Shown here piece after piece: positions 45,389-54,376 of a DNA stretch of 64,000 bases; the first letter of the stretch is position 1, and every line of letters begins with the position of its first letter. The position numbers and the translations under genes were made by a program. This DNA is from Myroides odoratimimus (GTDB lineage Bacteria; Bacteroidota; Bacteroidia; Flavobacteriales; Flavobacteriaceae). The notes beneath the pieces were generated by a model. That model searched no databases. It was not told where the DNA came from and was given only the letters and a program-made list of their open reading frames with translations. The DNA lies in the NCBI RefSeq assembly GCF_001485415.1, contig NZ_BCMQ01000004.1, forward strand, positions 1 through 64,000, read 5' to 3'.

Positions 45389-45965
45389 TTAATGTGTAAC
45401 TATATTCATTTGCTTATCATTTAGATAGCTAATCCAATCCTCTCCAACAAACTCTCTATCTGCTAATACACAATTAATACAATCTTTACCAAACCAATCA
45501 ATAAAAGTATTGATAAGTTCTTTTCGCTCATTTGTATTTGAGTTACCACGCTTATCTAACATTTTAAATAGTATTGGAAAACACATATTCTTATAACTAA
45601 TACCTAGCATTAAGATGTTTATGTCTTGTTTGCCAAACTTCCAATTGGTGCGATCCATCACAAGAACATAAGATTCTTCATTAGGTATAAGTGCAAAAAT
45701 AAGTCTTGAAACCCATTCCAATTTCAAATCAACTGAAGATATAAAGCGCTAAAATACCTCTATAGTTACTACTAGTTTCGGCACAATTGTCAAATCCAGT
45801 TGATACTTTAGAAAAATTCACAGACTTTACTTTGCATAGAGAGATGATAAACAAACAAATAAGTCGGATCCTAGCTAACCCCAGTTTCCCTTTAAAATTA
45901 GCTTTTAAAGTTGTTAGAAGTTCTGTATTTTTGTACTCTAGGCTGTTGTTCGTTTTTAAAGGCAT
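45389..45965 (-). pseudogene. Truncated IS4-family transposase, copy 2
   Basis: Frames: 'MPLKTNNSLEYKNTEL', 'SSNYRGILALYIFS' then TGA; shifted one base, 'DLKLEWVSRLIFALIPNEES', 'VLVMDRTNWKFGKQDINI', 'FGKDCINCVLADREFVGEDW' (second Asp block), then it ends. The +1 frameshift is at the same place as in copy 1. The catalytic Glu region is missing. Confidence 0.8.
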
Positions 45966-46073
45966 TATGTCAGAATTAAACCTTTAATATACTGAATGTC
46001 AGTCTTTTTTACAAATTATCCCGTCCTTTATTTATCTTAAAATCAACTAATTAATAATTTTGTCGTGTACTAA
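45389..46073 (-). mobile_element. IS4-type element remnant, copy 2 (right border of the island)
   Basis: Same orientation and content as copy 1 at 29770-30368, extending ~90 bp further into the transposase. The transposase is still cut off after 'YLNDKQMNIVTH', so the C-terminal half and one end of the IS are gone. Confidence 0.8.
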
Positions 46074-46222
46074 GAGAAAATATATTTGCTTTATTCTTTT
46101 TAGCCAGTGAGTAAAACGTAGTTCTTGCACTTTAATTTTTTTCTTTTCAACTTATAGAGGCGCAGTCTTAATCAAGTCGTCGATATTAGTAAAAGCTACC
46201 GTAAAGATTAGGATAGCTTTTC
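46074..46222 (+). repeat. ~150-bp element with terminator, copy B (copy A at 25958)
   Basis: Shares TTTTTAGCCA..AGTAAAA, TTTCTTTTCAAC, AAGTCGTC, TATTAGTAAAA and a final hairpin (AAAGCTACC / GGATAGCTTT then T) with copy A. It directly follows the IS4 remnant and precedes the Crp/Fnr gene at 46335. No coding potential seen. The rest of the gap up to 46334 has no gene. Confidence 0.4.
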
Positions 46223-46334
46223 TGTTTAAGAAAAAGGGATAATAAATTATCCTTAATGGAGTAGATAAGTGATTTATTGCTCTAAAAATAAAATTAGGTT
46301 CTGTACCTTGCTTGTATTTTAGAAGTATATAGAG

Positions 46335-46916
46335 ATGCAAAACAAACTTATAGATTATATCAAGACCTATACACCACTTACTTTTCAAGAACAGGAATAT
46401 CTGATATCCCATATTGTTTATAGAAGTTATGCTAAGCAAGAGATCTTATTTCAAGAAGGAAATGTATCTAACGAAATCTATTTTGTGACTAAAGGTTGTG
46501 TTAGGCTGTATTATAAGGTTGATGAAATAGATAAGACGGGGTTCTTCTACACCGAAGGACAGTTTATCTGTGCTGGCGAGAGTTTTACCTATAAAGTAGA
46601 GGCTAGTGAGAATTATCAAGTATTAGAAGACACAGAGTTATGTGTATTAACTAGAGATAATATAGAATCTCTATTGAAGTTAGCTCCTGTATTTGAGATT
46701 ATCGCTCGTATTGCAGTAGAGAATGAATTATTAACAGCACAGCGTATTATTCGCTCTTTTGTTACCCAATCTGCCGAAGAGCGTTATAAAGAACTCTTAG
46801 CTCATCAGGGAGAACTTTTCTTACGTGTACCCCAGCAGTATATCGCTACCTTTTTAGGGGTATCACCAGAGACGTTGAGTAGAATCAAAGCTAGAGTTTT
46901 AACCCAGATTAAGTGA
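46335..46916 (+). CDS. Crp/Fnr-family transcriptional regulator
   Basis: A protein of 193 residues: cyclic-nucleotide-binding-like domain ('FQEQEYLISHIVYRSYAKQE', 'LFQEGNVSNEIYFVTKGCVR', 'GQFICAGESFTY'), dimer helix, and HTH 'VPQQYIATFLGVSPETLSRI'. This is the common Bacteroidota Crp-like type with unknown ligand. Different subtype from the regulator at 38039; it lies outside the island. Downstream SDR gene begins ~230 bp later, so co-transcription is uncertain. Confidence 0.88.
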   Translation: MQNKLIDYIKTYTPLTFQEQEYLISHIVYRSYAKQEILFQEGNVSNEIYFVTKGCVRLYYKVDEIDKTGFFYTEGQFICAGESFTYKVEASENYQVLEDTELCVLTRDNIESLLKLAPVFEIIARIAVENELLTAQRIIRSFVTQSAEERYKELLAHQGELFLRVPQQYIATFLGVSPETLSRIKARVLTQIK

Positions 46917-47147
46917 TAGAGATATAAACGAAAAGTAATTATACAAAATAGGTTTGAATTAGTGATATAAGTATACTGTAGTATGTTTTTTAGAGTTAAT
47001 GAAACAGATATGAAGGCAAAATGTTTTGAAGTATTTGGCTAATGCTTAATCTGGGGTTAAAGTAATTTCTTTTCTTGACGATAGTCAAGAGCTTTTTTGG
47101 GTTTAGTTATGCAACTTTGTGTAGAGAAATAAAAACAGCAAAGTAAG

Positions 47148-48011
47148 ATGACCAAAAGAGTTTTAGTAGCAGGAGCAACAGGATATTTAGGCGGTGAATT
47201 AGTGAAGGAACTAAAAGCAAGAGGATATTGGGTAAGAGCTTTAATCCGCAACTCTTCACAACGCGATAAAGTCGTCCTAGCTGATGAGGTATTTATTGGA
47301 GAAATAACAATACCTCAAAGCATAAAAGGAGTTACACATACAATAGACTATGTGTTTTCTACCCTAGGAATCACCCGTCAGAAAGAGGGAATGACATATA
47401 TGGATGTCGATTATCAAGGAAATTTAAATCTATTACACGAGGCGTGTATCACTGATGTAGAGCGCTTTTTATACGTATCTGCTATCAATGGAGATAAACT
47501 ACGTCATTTAAAGATATTTGAGGCAAAAGAAGGTTTTGTGGATAAACTTAAAGAATCAGGTCTAGACTATAGAGTAATTCGGCCTAATGGTTTTTTTTCA
47601 GATATGCGCGATTTCTTAGAGATGGCTAAGTCGGGTAGAGTTTACTTATTTGGTAAAGGGGATAAGAAGCTCAACCCTATTGATGGACGTGATCTGGCTA
47701 AGGTATGCATTGACAAAATGGAAGGTACCGAGAGAGAGTGTAGCGTAGGAGGTCCTGATATAGTAAGTCATAGAGAATTGGCCTTACTAGCTTTAAATGC
47801 ATGGGGTAGGGAAGAAAAAATCACCTATATTCCTGATTGTATACGAGTATGTATCATTAAGCTATTGCGTCTATTTACCTCTTCTAAGACCTATGGACCT
47901 TATGAATTCTTCTTGACAGCGATGGCAGAGGACAATATTGCTCCCTGTTATGGAAATCGTCATTTGAAAGATTTCTTTAATCAAGAAGGTGTAGTTCATA
48001 GAAAGAATTAA
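47148..48011 (+). CDS. NAD(P)-binding epimerase/NmrA-like protein
   Basis: A protein of 287 residues with N-terminal Rossmann fold 'RVLVAGATGYLGGELVKELK' (GATGYLG), 'VDYQGNLNLLHEA', 'RFLYVSAING' and 'YRVIRPNGFFSDM'. This is an atypical (extended) SDR of the NmrA/NAD(P)H-binding type, which often lacks the YxxxK catalytic pair; none was seen here. Substrate unknown. Neighbours give no firm clue. Confidence 0.82.
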   Translation: MTKRVLVAGATGYLGGELVKELKARGYWVRALIRNSSQRDKVVLADEVFIGEITIPQSIKGVTHTIDYVFSTLGITRQKEGMTYMDVDYQGNLNLLHEACITDVERFLYVSAINGDKLRHLKIFEAKEGFVDKLKESGLDYRVIRPNGFFSDMRDFLEMAKSGRVYLFGKGDKKLNPIDGRDLAKVCIDKMEGTERECSVGGPDIVSHRELALLALNAWGREEKITYIPDCIRVCIIKLLRLFTSSKTYGPYEFFLTAMAEDNIAPCYGNRHLKDFFNQEGVVHRKN

Positions 48012-48115
48012 AAATTAGGAGTTAGAAATTGTTTGCCCCTTGGTTTAAATTAAAAGAACCTCTAGTTCTTTGTTCTTTAAAAGAAGCAGTGTACTAGAGA
48101 TTCAAAAGTACAAAT

Positions 48116-49696
48116 CTATATATTGTTAGGGAGCTGGTTTTCGATACTCTCTTTATCTTTTTTGCTCATCATAAGATTACCTAGTTTATTGATATACACA
48201 CGAGTTTTCAGTGTGCGTATTCTACCGTAGTGGTGGAATAATACATATAATAATACACCTATACTCGCGATATTAATATACCCATATACTGTCTTGGTGG
48301 CAGCGAGTACCCCGTTTAGTTGGACAAGGGATAGATTAATACCAGACCCTGACCTTAATAACATGGCATCGTCTAGGTATACGGCTAAGTTGTTTAGACT
48401 TTGGATTTGGAACTGGTATTGTGTCCAGCTGTATAATGCACTAAAGATCCCTACAGCGATAAATGTACGCCATAGAATAGCAAACCCGATTAGTCCTAAC
48501 ATACTAGCCAAGTCTAATTTATCTAAGGTGTAATACCAAGTGGTAACAAAGATGACTCCCATTCCATATCCTTTAAAGAACATGGGTAGATACCACATCG
48601 AATAGCTGAATTCTGTTGCCATAGCAAGGTACATCATCACACTGTACATAAGAAATGCTGAGAATCCTGAGAAGACTAGCATGCGTATAGGGATTTCGTT
48701 TTTATACCAATAATAACAGACAACTGCCGCAGTAATAAGCCCCGGAATTAATAAGAGATTTAGAGAGGCATTGGTCATGGGATTATATCCTAATATACCT
48801 ACGGCAAATATATTCTGTATCGTAGCGGTGGCAAGGTACATCCCTAAACACAATAACATAATCGTTCCGTGTCTTACATTGTTCTTCTTAAAGGCATTTA
48901 AGGGCAGGAATGGTCTTCTAATTAACTGCTGGCGAATGACAAAAATAAATAAGAGGATACCAAATAATAATAAGGCATATCTTATGATCTCTGAGTCAAA
49001 CCAAGCTTGTTGTTTACCAAAGGCTAGGATATAGGCTAAGGTCATGAAGGTTACATTGAATAAAAGGATGCTAATCCAGTCAATGTAAATAAAAGGGACC
49101 TTGCGCATAAAGCGTTGATTGTGCTGAAATACAATACAAATCAATGCAGCTCCAAAGCACATAATAGCTAGGTTCATATAGCTAATCTGCCAGCTGAATA
49201 TAAAACTTACTTTCGCTACAAAGTAACCTGATAATTGGGTGATAACTAGTAGGGCAGAGTAGTAGATACTGTAGAATATTCCTCTGTTACCACCTACGCT
49301 TAAAAGCATCATAAGGGGTAATACTACCTCCATCATTCCCATCATTTTAAATACTCCTATTAGATAAGAACAGGCTATAATAATATAGGGTTGATGTGTA
49401 GTGGATTGTACCAAATATAATAAACCACACATGGTGAGTGAGGTTACAAGAAGTTCTTTTGTTCTGAATCGCGCTTTGATTCTAACAATAAGAGGCATGA
49501 CCGTACCTAGACCTATGGCATAGGCATAGTTAGCCCATAGGTAGTACTCTGTCATCGAGCCTGTACTACCCACGATATTGGTGATATTAGTGGTATATAT
49601 TCCACTAATACTACAGAACACAGCTGCTATGATTACAATGAGTAATAGCATGACTGGTTTTGGTACCCAAGAGTGAAATAATCCTTTGTTATACAT
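48116..49696 (-). CDS. MFS transporter of a tripartite drug-efflux system
   Basis: A protein of 526 residues from ATG at 49696 (MYNKGLFHSWVPKPVM); the frame is open 96 bases further up but those codons look non-coding and overlap the region after the HlyD gene. About 14 TM helices; DHA2/EmrB-like but divergent, like the Bacteroidota MFS proteins paired with HlyD and TolC. Probably exports drugs or fatty acids through the adaptor (49810-50928) and channel (51047-52366). Last gene of the cluster. Confidence 0.85.
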   Translation of the reverse strand: MYNKGLFHSWVPKPVMLLLIVIIAAVFCSISGIYTTNITNIVGSTGSMTEYYLWANYAYAIGLGTVMPLIVRIKARFRTKELLVTSLTMCGLLYLVQSTTHQPYIIIACSYLIGVFKMMGMMEVVLPLMMLLSVGGNRGIFYSIYYSALLVITQLSGYFVAKVSFIFSWQISYMNLAIMCFGAALICIVFQHNQRFMRKVPFIYIDWISILLFNVTFMTLAYILAFGKQQAWFDSEIIRYALLLFGILLFIFVIRQQLIRRPFLPLNAFKKNNVRHGTIMLLCLGMYLATATIQNIFAVGILGYNPMTNASLNLLLIPGLITAAVVCYYWYKNEIPIRMLVFSGFSAFLMYSVMMYLAMATEFSYSMWYLPMFFKGYGMGVIFVTTWYYTLDKLDLASMLGLIGFAILWRTFIAVGIFSALYSWTQYQFQIQSLNNLAVYLDDAMLLRSGSGINLSLVQLNGVLAATKTVYGYINIASIGVLLYVLFHHYGRIRTLKTRVYINKLGNLMMSKKDKESIENQLPNNI

Positions 49697-49769
49697 GTTT
49701 GTTTTTTGTGAAATCGTGAAATCGTTTTTTTTGTGATGTTGTTTGAAAGACAATTTCACTATTAAAGTT

Positions 49770-49816
49770 GAGTAAAGACTGTTAACTGTCAACTGTCCAC
49801 CGTTAACTCTTAATTA
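49770..49816. repeat. Short extragenic repeat near the HlyD stop
   Basis: GTTAACTGTCAACTGTCC.. then CCGTTAACTCTTAATTA. Similar GTTAAC/AACTGT and TCTTAATT tracts recur at 16200, 19310-19330, 19590 and 51022. They look like members of a dispersed intergenic repeat family. Confidence 0.4.
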
Positions 49817-50928
49817 GCCAGTTGTATATTCATATTCATCCCCGCTTTAAGGTTAGCGATGTTTTCTATATCATTCGTATCTGTAAATTCGATACGCACT
49901 GGGATACGCTGTTGTACCTTGACGAAGTTCCCCGTAGAGTTATCCGTAGGCATACTAGAATATCTAGAACCTGTAGCAGCAGAGATAGCCGTTACTTTTC
50001 CTTGAAAGCGTATTCCTTTTACAGCATCAGCTGTCATGTCGATAATACTACCTATTTGGATATTGTTCATTTGAGATTCTAAAAAGTTGGCTGTTACCCA
50101 TTTCTCATTATCTTTTACGATAGTAGTAATTTGCTGGCTAGGCGAGAGTAGTTGTCCTTCACTGATTAGTCTTCGTCCCATCACCCCATCATAAGGAGCT
50201 GTAATCACTGTGTATGACAGGTTTAGTTTAGCCATATCTAACATTGCTTTTGTACGTTTGATATCTGCTTCATTCAGGGCAAGACGTGTTTCTATCTCTG
50301 ATACTGAAAGTTTGGTTGTGTTTTGTTGTTTTATTAAACTTTCATAAGCAGATTTAGCAGCTTGGTACTCCGTTTTTACTTGATCATATTGTTGTTGGGT
50401 AACAGCCTCAGCTTGTAATAAATTCTCGTATCTTTTGTTGTTTTGTTCTGCGTTCCACAATCTTGCTTTTGCCCCTTCAATATTAGAGCTAAATACCCCG
50501 ATATTATTTGATGCTGTATGAATAGAGGAGTTAGTTACTTTCTTAGCAGCTAATGCGCTTAAATAAGCTGCTTCAGCTTGTTCTACTTGCGTTAAGATTT
50601 CTCTATTGTCAAGGATAACTAGTGTATCTCCTTTTTTGACTTGCTGATGTTCGATGAATTTGATCTCTTTAATATAAGCAGATACACGGGTATTGATAGG
50701 GTTAATGAACTCTTCTACCTGTGCTGATTCTGTGTAATCTCTATCGTTGATGTGAAAGTATTTAGTCAATAACCAGAAGAAAGCGATTCCTATTACCGCA
50801 AATGTTAGGGTGTTGACTAAGAGTATCTTTGTTTTCTTCTTTTTTTCTTTTTTAGCTTTATCCTCTACAACTTGCTCTACTGGAGCTTGAACTGGTTGTT
50901 CAGTAGTTGTATTTTCTTTATTTTCCAT
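49810..50928 (-). CDS. HlyD/EmrA-family periplasmic adaptor
   Basis: A protein of 372 residues: cytoplasmic Glu/Lys-rich N-terminus ('EDKAKKEKKKKTK'), one TM ('LLVNTLTFAVIGIAFFWLL'), then 'VNTRVSAYIKEIKFIEHQQV'-type biotinyl-lipoyl region, long coiled coil (~100-230, 'YLSALAAKKVTNSSIHTASN'), 'ITAPYDGVMGRRLISEGQLL' and a beta-barrel. Connects the MFS pump with the TolC channel. Starts 118 bp after the TolC stop; expected EmrA length. Confidence 0.9.
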   Translation of the reverse strand: MENKENTTTEQPVQAPVEQVVEDKAKKEKKKKTKILLVNTLTFAVIGIAFFWLLTKYFHINDRDYTESAQVEEFINPINTRVSAYIKEIKFIEHQQVKKGDTLVILDNREILTQVEQAEAAYLSALAAKKVTNSSIHTASNNIGVFSSNIEGAKARLWNAEQNNKRYENLLQAEAVTQQQYDQVKTEYQAAKSAYESLIKQQNTTKLSVSEIETRLALNEADIKRTKAMLDMAKLNLSYTVITAPYDGVMGRRLISEGQLLSPSQQITTIVKDNEKWVTANFLESQMNNIQIGSIIDMTADAVKGIRFQGKVTAISAATGSRYSSMPTDNSTGNFVKVQQRIPVRIEFTDTNDIENIANLKAGMNMNIQLAN

Positions 50929-51046
50929 TGCTTATTTTGTTTTTTTGTGAAATCGCGAAGGTGTGAAATCGTTTTTCTATTCCCTTTTTTTCCGTTTCCT
51001 GATTCCTTACCAGCGTAGGCACTAATTCTTAATTGCCCGCAGGGCG

Positions 51047-52366
51047 TTACAGTGTCCCTGTTGACTTTAATAAATTGTAGTATTGGTATAATACGTTTAT
51101 TTCTGCATTGGCGTACTGAAGTTCGGCTTCTAATTTTGCATTAGTTGCATCTGTCATCTCTGCTTGTATAGCCAATTGGTTTAGGTATTTAGCCTCTATT
51201 ATCTTATAGTTCTCCTGTGCGAGTTGTTGACTTTTCTTTAATAGATTAGCGTTTTGTATAGCCTCATCGTATTTGGTATAAGCCGCATTGACTCCCATTT
51301 CTAATTGTTGTTGTACAAGGGTGAATGTTTCTTCAGCTTTGTCTTTTTGAAGTTTCTCTAGTTTGACCTTTTTGGGTGTTTTATATAAATTGTCAATATT
51401 ATAAGTTAGTGATACCCCTACTTGCCAAGCGTTAGAATACATATCCATCACAGGATTAGTTGTGGTGATAGGTCTAGTCATATTATACCCACCTACTGCA
51501 GCTAGAGTAGGATACTTATCTGTATTGGCAATCTCTATCTTTTTTTGTGCCGCTTCGACTCCTTTTTCTACTCTTTGTATCATCGGATGTTGCGCATAGG
51601 CTAGATCTAGATAATAGTTATAATTCCCTTCTAGTGGTCTGTGTACAAGAGCTTCATTAGGCGTTATTTTACTTGAGGTCGGCAGTCCTAGTGCAATCGC
51701 CAAATTATAGTTTAGAATCGATAGAGTATTATCTACACTTAACAGGGCTTGGTCCATATTCTGAAGGACTAATTCACCTCTGATTACTTCATTACGTGTC
51801 ATCATCCCTTCTTTATAATATCTATTGACATTCTCAAGGCGGATTTGGGCTAATCTTTTATTGTTTTGATAAACTTGCTCTTGATGAATAAGCTTATATA
51901 CATCTAGGTAGTTAGAAATAACTAAGAACTTAATGCTTTGTTGATCTTGTACAAGGTCTAGAGAGGCAAGCTGTTCGCCTATCTTAGCGAGTTCTATATT
52001 CTTATTAATCGCTCCCCCTTTAAATAGCAGTTCAGATGCCTGTACTGCATAGCTATTGCCAAAGTGAGGCATGTCTTTAGTCATGACTTTACTGAAATCT
52101 CGGTCTAATATAAGGGCATCTCCTATATAAGAAGCATTGGCAGTGAATGCAAGATTAGGTAAGCGCTGTTGTTTAAGTAATTGAGTTTGTTGTTCGCTAA
52201 TGTTTTTGTTTAATGCAGAGACTTTAAGTTGTTGATGATTTTCCATCGCTAAGTTCACCGCTTGTTCTATACTAAGTGTTTGGTCGCTTACTTGGCTATA
52301 TATTGAAGTATATGAGAGTAGTAGTAAGCCTAATCCACAAAAGTATTTGTGAATATTTCTTTTCAT
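51047..52366 (-). CDS. TolC-family outer membrane factor
   Basis: A protein of 439 residues: signal peptide ending YSQVSDQ, 'LSIEQAVNLAMENHQQLKVS', two coiled-coil halves ('ENVNRYYKEGMMTRNEVIRG', 'AQENYKIIEAKYLNQLAIQA'), OEP fold. Forms the outer-membrane channel of the HlyD/MFS system. It has its own -7 box (52388-52395), separated from araC by a terminator. Confidence 0.9.
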   Translation of the reverse strand: MKRNIHKYFCGLGLLLLSYTSIYSQVSDQTLSIEQAVNLAMENHQQLKVSALNKNISEQQTQLLKQQRLPNLAFTANASYIGDALILDRDFSKVMTKDMPHFGNSYAVQASELLFKGGAINKNIELAKIGEQLASLDLVQDQQSIKFLVISNYLDVYKLIHQEQVYQNNKRLAQIRLENVNRYYKEGMMTRNEVIRGELVLQNMDQALLSVDNTLSILNYNLAIALGLPTSSKITPNEALVHRPLEGNYNYYLDLAYAQHPMIQRVEKGVEAAQKKIEIANTDKYPTLAAVGGYNMTRPITTTNPVMDMYSNAWQVGVSLTYNIDNLYKTPKKVKLEKLQKDKAEETFTLVQQQLEMGVNAAYTKYDEAIQNANLLKKSQQLAQENYKIIEAKYLNQLAIQAEMTDATNAKLEAELQYANAEINVLYQYYNLLKSTGTL

Positions 52367-52387
52367 TTTATTTGTACTTTATGCCGA

Positions 52388-52395
52388 CAAAGTTA
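52388..52395 (-). promoter_or_regulatory. Promoter -7 box of the efflux operon
   Basis: Minus-strand TAACTTTG matches TAnnTTTG, ~22 bp before the TolC start codon. The AraC-type gene immediately upstream is its likely regulator. Confidence 0.6.
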
Positions 52396-52432
52396 GCTCA
52401 GTAGTACATGGTATAAAATGATTGAGAATATC

Positions 52433-52476
52433 AAAAAAGATGTTTAAAAGTATTATTCTATAACTTAAACATCTTT
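52433..52476 (-). terminator. Terminator overlapping the araC-type 3' end
   Basis: 12-bp arms AAAGATGTTTAA / TTAAACATCTTT including the last codons of the regulator gene; on the minus strand followed by TTTTTTGATA. Confidence 0.75.
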
Positions 52477-53324
52477 CTATACTGAGTTGGGCTGGTACCT
52501 TGATGTTTTTTAAAGAAGTGAGCGAAAGCATACTGATCACTAAATTGAAGTTTAGTAGCTAATTGTTTGATAGGCAAAGTAGTAGTGGATAACTGTGCTT
52601 TAGCTTCGTTAAATATAAACTCATTAATGATTTCTAAAGGTGTTTTTCCAGAAGTTTCTTTAACGACTGTACTTAGGTGTCTAATAGAGAGTTGTAGTTT
52701 ATCTGCGTAGAACTGAACAGACTTAGTCTCTAGGTAATAATCAGAGACTAGCATCACGAATTTATACGTGATCTTTTGCTGTGAGGTCATCTGATTAATA
52801 GAATCTTCACTTCTAGGCGTGGCTACGCTTACTAGGTGGTAGAGGATGATATTAAAATAATTTTCTATAATGTATTGACCATACTCAATCTCCTTGAAGT
52901 GCTCCAGGTAATAACCCAGTGACTCTACATTGGTCCAGAAGATCTCTAGTTCTTGTTTGCTAATGTGGAAATTGCGTTGTAACTGTGTTTTTAAATCTCT
53001 ATATACTTTTAATCGGTGAAGCTTAAAAGAAGCAGTTTCTAAGAAATTTCGATCATAGCTAAGTAGTCTCAGTTCTGCATCTGGGCTTATCTCTAAGATT
53101 TCGTATACGTATTTGACATCAATAAGGAAGATAGAGTTCTCTATGATTTCGAATTCATTAATCTGTTCTCTTATTCTTAGTCTTCCTTTTTTAACAAATA
53201 GAAAGGAAGAACGAGTGGGTCTATAGGGATGCCCAAAGTTGGCATGATCAAAGATGTTTTGTTGATCGTATATCTGTACATGTATAAATGAAGAATTGGC
53301 TGTCTCTATATTTCCTTGAAGCAT
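52458..53324 (-). CDS. AraC-family transcriptional regulator
   Basis: A protein of 288 residues: N-terminal cupin-like sensing domain ('FLFVKKGRLRIREQINEFEI', 'SIFLIDVKYVYEI') and C-terminal double HTH ('VQFYADKLQLSIRHLSTVVK', 'SGKTPLEIINEF', 'KQLATKLQFSDQYAFAHFFK', 'HQGTSPTQYRK'). Same strand and just upstream of the TolC/HlyD/MFS genes, so probably their activator in response to an effector; the effector is unknown. Confidence 0.9.
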   Translation of the reverse strand: MLQGNIETANSSFIHVQIYDQQNIFDHANFGHPYRPTRSSFLFVKKGRLRIREQINEFEIIENSIFLIDVKYVYEILEISPDAELRLLSYDRNFLETASFKLHRLKVYRDLKTQLQRNFHISKQELEIFWTNVESLGYYLEHFKEIEYGQYIIENYFNIILYHLVSVATPRSEDSINQMTSQQKITYKFVMLVSDYYLETKSVQFYADKLQLSIRHLSTVVKETSGKTPLEIINEFIFNEAKAQLSTTTLPIKQLATKLQFSDQYAFAHFFKKHQGTSPTQYRKMFKL

Positions 53325-53561
53325 AAGGATGGTTTTATAGGTGCAAGGTAGGGAAAAAATAGGGAGTATAGGCTCTTTATATGTAAGTAGAATACTCGCT
53401 GAAAGAAGCGATCTGATTAGAAATATTTTAGGGATACGGAGTTATAGAGGTAGGGGGAAGTTTTCAATTTAGTATCTATATAATATAATTTTTTGTTAAT
53501 GATTATTTAATTCTTATTAGTTGTGCAAGCTATACTTTAGCATCGATTAATCAGACATAAG

Positions 53562-54110
53562 ATGGCACTATCAAGAGATCAATGGGTTGATATTAACTAC
53601 TATAAGTATTGGGATATATTGTATTATCTATCTTGTAATATTACGAGAGATAAGGATCTATCAGCTGATATAGTTCAAGATGTTTTTGTGAATATATGGA
53701 ATAATTACAGCAATTTGATAATCGATAATTCTAAAGCTTATTTAATACAATCTGTTCGTAATAAAAGTTTAAAAGCTATTAGTACAACTAATTTTAATAC
53801 TGTTCAGTTAGAAGAGGTATATAATGTATTAGTAGATAATGAAATATTAAGTAGAGAAGAAGAAATAATGTTCAAGGAACAATTAGTTAATATGATATAT
53901 AGTAAGGCTCAAGAAGTACTACCAGAGAAGTGTTATCAAATATTTGTTCTTCGATATAGTAATAAATTGAGTTATAAAGAAATCGCATTAAAACTTGGGA
54001 TATCAGAAAGTACTGTAGATAATCAAATTAGTAAAGCTTTAAAAAGTATTAAGAGTTCTTTACCTTATTTGGTAGATTATATTATTGTGATAGGTTATTT
54101 GATTGGGTAA
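53562..54110 (+). CDS. ECF-type RNA polymerase sigma factor (FecI-like)
   Basis: A protein of 182 residues: sigma-70 region 2 ('DLSADIVQDVFVNIWNNYSN', 'SKAYLIQSVRNKSLKAIS') and region 4 ('EKCYQIFVLRYSNKLSYKEI', 'ALKLGISESTVDNQISKALK'). Typical size of the Bacteroidota sigma factors that pair with FecR/SusC. The last ~15 residues (YLVDYIIVIGYLIG) are hydrophobic, common in this subgroup. Followed by FecR after 266 bp; together they control the SusCD locus in response to substrate uptake. Confidence 0.92.
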   Translation: MALSRDQWVDINYYKYWDILYYLSCNITRDKDLSADIVQDVFVNIWNNYSNLIIDNSKAYLIQSVRNKSLKAISTTNFNTVQLEEVYNVLVDNEILSREEEIMFKEQLVNMIYSKAQEVLPEKCYQIFVLRYSNKLSYKEIALKLGISESTVDNQISKALKSIKSSLPYLVDYIIVIGYLIG

Positions 54111-54376
54111 CCCAGAATTAGTACTAATTAAATATAGCAAAGTTATTTTGCTTCATAGCTTTTCTCTTAGTTCTAAAACTATACTAGAGTATGTAGGGGG
54201 TATTTATTTAGGTGTGTTTTTTATAATTGTTTTCGTTTATCAGTTTATACTTTGTTCTGAGTTGAAAAGCAATGTTATCTAAGTGTTACTCATATTAAGA
54301 ATAAGTTAAGCGTTTGTTTTTGCATAGGGAGTTATAATAATAGAGGACTCTTACTTATGTAAGACAATCTTAAATT

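Noticed and set aside
49697..49792. N-terminal extension of the MFS protein
   Set aside because: The extra residues are polar, unlike MFS N-termini, and overlap an extragenic repeat; the ATG at 49696 is better.
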